This document shows positions 63,425 to 64,000 of a stretch of DNA of 64,000 bases, piece after piece. A model generated the notes under the pieces. That model was not told the DNA's origin. It made no database searches and was given only the letters and a program-made list of their open reading frames with translations. Positions within the stretch are counted from its first letter, which is position 1. Each line of letters begins with the position of its first letter. Location of the stretch: assembly GCF_000348905.1 (NCBI RefSeq), contig NZ_AOFT01000007.1, forward strand, positions 1 through 64,000. Direction: 5' to 3'. A program made the position numbers and the translations under genes. Origin of the DNA: Bhargavaea cecembensis DSE10. GTDB taxonomy: Bacteria; Bacillota; Bacilli; Bacillales_A; Planococcaceae.

Positions 63425-63958
63425 TCAAATTTTACGAATCTGGGCGAAATCAAGCTCCATCTTCGTTTCGCGTCCGAACATCTCGACAGCGACCTTGACT
63501 TTGCCTTTGGCCGGATCGACTTCCTCGACCGTGCCCTGGAAGTTCGCGAACGGCCCTTCCAGCACTTCGACAAGTTCGCCTTCTTCGATGTCCATTTCGA
63601 CCTTGGCTTCCTTCATGCCCATCTGGCGGAGGATGAAGTCAACCTCTTCCGGCATGAGCGGCGTCGGCTTCGCGCCGCCGCCCGACGAGCCGATAAAGCC
63701 CGTTACGCCGGGCGTGTTGCGCACGACATACCAGGAGTCGTCCGTCATGATCATTTCGACAAGGACGTATCCCGGGAATGTCTTGCGCATGACGGTCTTT
63801 TTCTTGCCGTCCTTCAGCTCAGTTTCCTGTTCTTCAGGAACGATAACGCGGAAGATCTTGTCGAGCATCCCCATCGTTTCGACCCGTTTTTCGAGGTTCG
63901 CCTTCACCTTGTTCTCATATCCGGAATAGGTGTGCACCACGTACCAATTTTTCTCCAT
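63425..63958 (-). CDS. nusG: Transcription termination/antitermination factor NusG
   Basis: A 177-residue factor. The NGN domain that binds the polymerase clamp begins MEKNWYVVHTYSGYENKVKA, and the C-terminal KOW domain holds GPFANFQGTVEEVDPAKGKV. In Bacillus NusG stimulates pausing at certain T-rich sites. secE, normally just upstream, falls outside the window. Confidence 0.98.
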   Translation of the reverse strand: MEKNWYVVHTYSGYENKVKANLEKRVETMGMLDKIFRVIVPEEQETELKDGKKKTVMRKTFPGYVLVEMIMTDDSWYVVRNTPGVTGFIGSSGGGAKPTPLMPEEVDFILRQMGMKEAKVEMDIEEGELVEVLEGPFANFQGTVEEVDPAKGKVKVAVEMFGRETKMELDFAQIRKI

Positions 63959-64000
63959 TCGATCGGACTGGCCGTCCGTCCCTCCCTTTCACTTCCATAT

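Overview
The window looks like the chromosome of a fairly GC-rich member of the Bacillales. Three things point there: the gene order rpoB-rpoC-rplGB-rpsL-rpsG-fusA-tuf ... rpsJ to rplQ-ecfA1A2T-truA-rplM-rpsI, TTG starts on rpoB and rpoC as in Bacillus, and a bacterial nitric oxide synthase. A Planococcaceae-type genus is my best guess, but no rRNA gene is present to settle it. No CRISPR, phage, rRNA or tRNA genes were seen.

Layout. 1-15.1 kb is accessory DNA on both strands: a MarR/MFS pair, a Bcr/CflA-type MFS pump with an odd start, a DNA-binding protein fused to a degenerate F1-ATPase beta-like domain, a small SET-domain protein, nitric oxide synthase, a YhdH-family reductase, a cysteine-rich repeat protein, a Sco protein with two related membrane proteins, a DMT exporter, an SGNH hydrolase, a YdcZ protein, a complete-looking group II intron seated directly behind a terminator, an NmrA-like protein and an A+T-rich DUF1772-like gene. 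15.2-34.5 kb is the long minus-strand S10/spc/alpha ribosomal cluster, continuing through the ECF energizing module and truA to rplM-rpsI. 34.5-36.8 kb holds dispersed repeats and a YuiF-like antiporter-family gene. 36.8-47.0 kb is a complete branched-chain amino acid set, ilvD then ilvB-ilvN-ilvC-leuA-leuB-leuC-leuD, with a T-box between ilvD and ilvB and a cre-like site upstream of ilvD. 47.4-64.0 kb is the str and rif region: tuf, fusA, rpsG, rpsL, rplGB, rpoC, rpoB, rsmC, rplL, rplJ, rplA, rplK, nusG. Everything from the YdcZ gene to the right edge is transcribed leftward.

How the parts work together. The right three quarters is a growth module: RNA polymerase, elongation factors, about 35 ribosomal proteins, secretion (secY), adenylate kinase, tRNA pseudouridylation and vitamin-uptake energizing, joined by leucine/isoleucine/valine synthesis. 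Promoters with 17-bp spacers are readable before rplK, rplGB, tuf, ilvD, the YuiF-like gene, rpsJ and rplM. The L10 leader and T-box are visible as RNA controls, and an L13 leader is likely.

The observations I rate most unusual are: (1) the helix-turn-helix/F1-beta fusion at 3294-4343, which has lost its P-loop; (2) a family of intergenic repeat islands with a rigid 20-21 bp (two helical turns) period at six places, several sharing cores with each other, one pair in inverted orientation; (3) a probable structured RNA of about 150 nt between rplQ and ecfA1; and (4) the 32% cysteine repeat protein with a translationally coupled micro-ORF. All calls come from reading the sequence; no database search was run.
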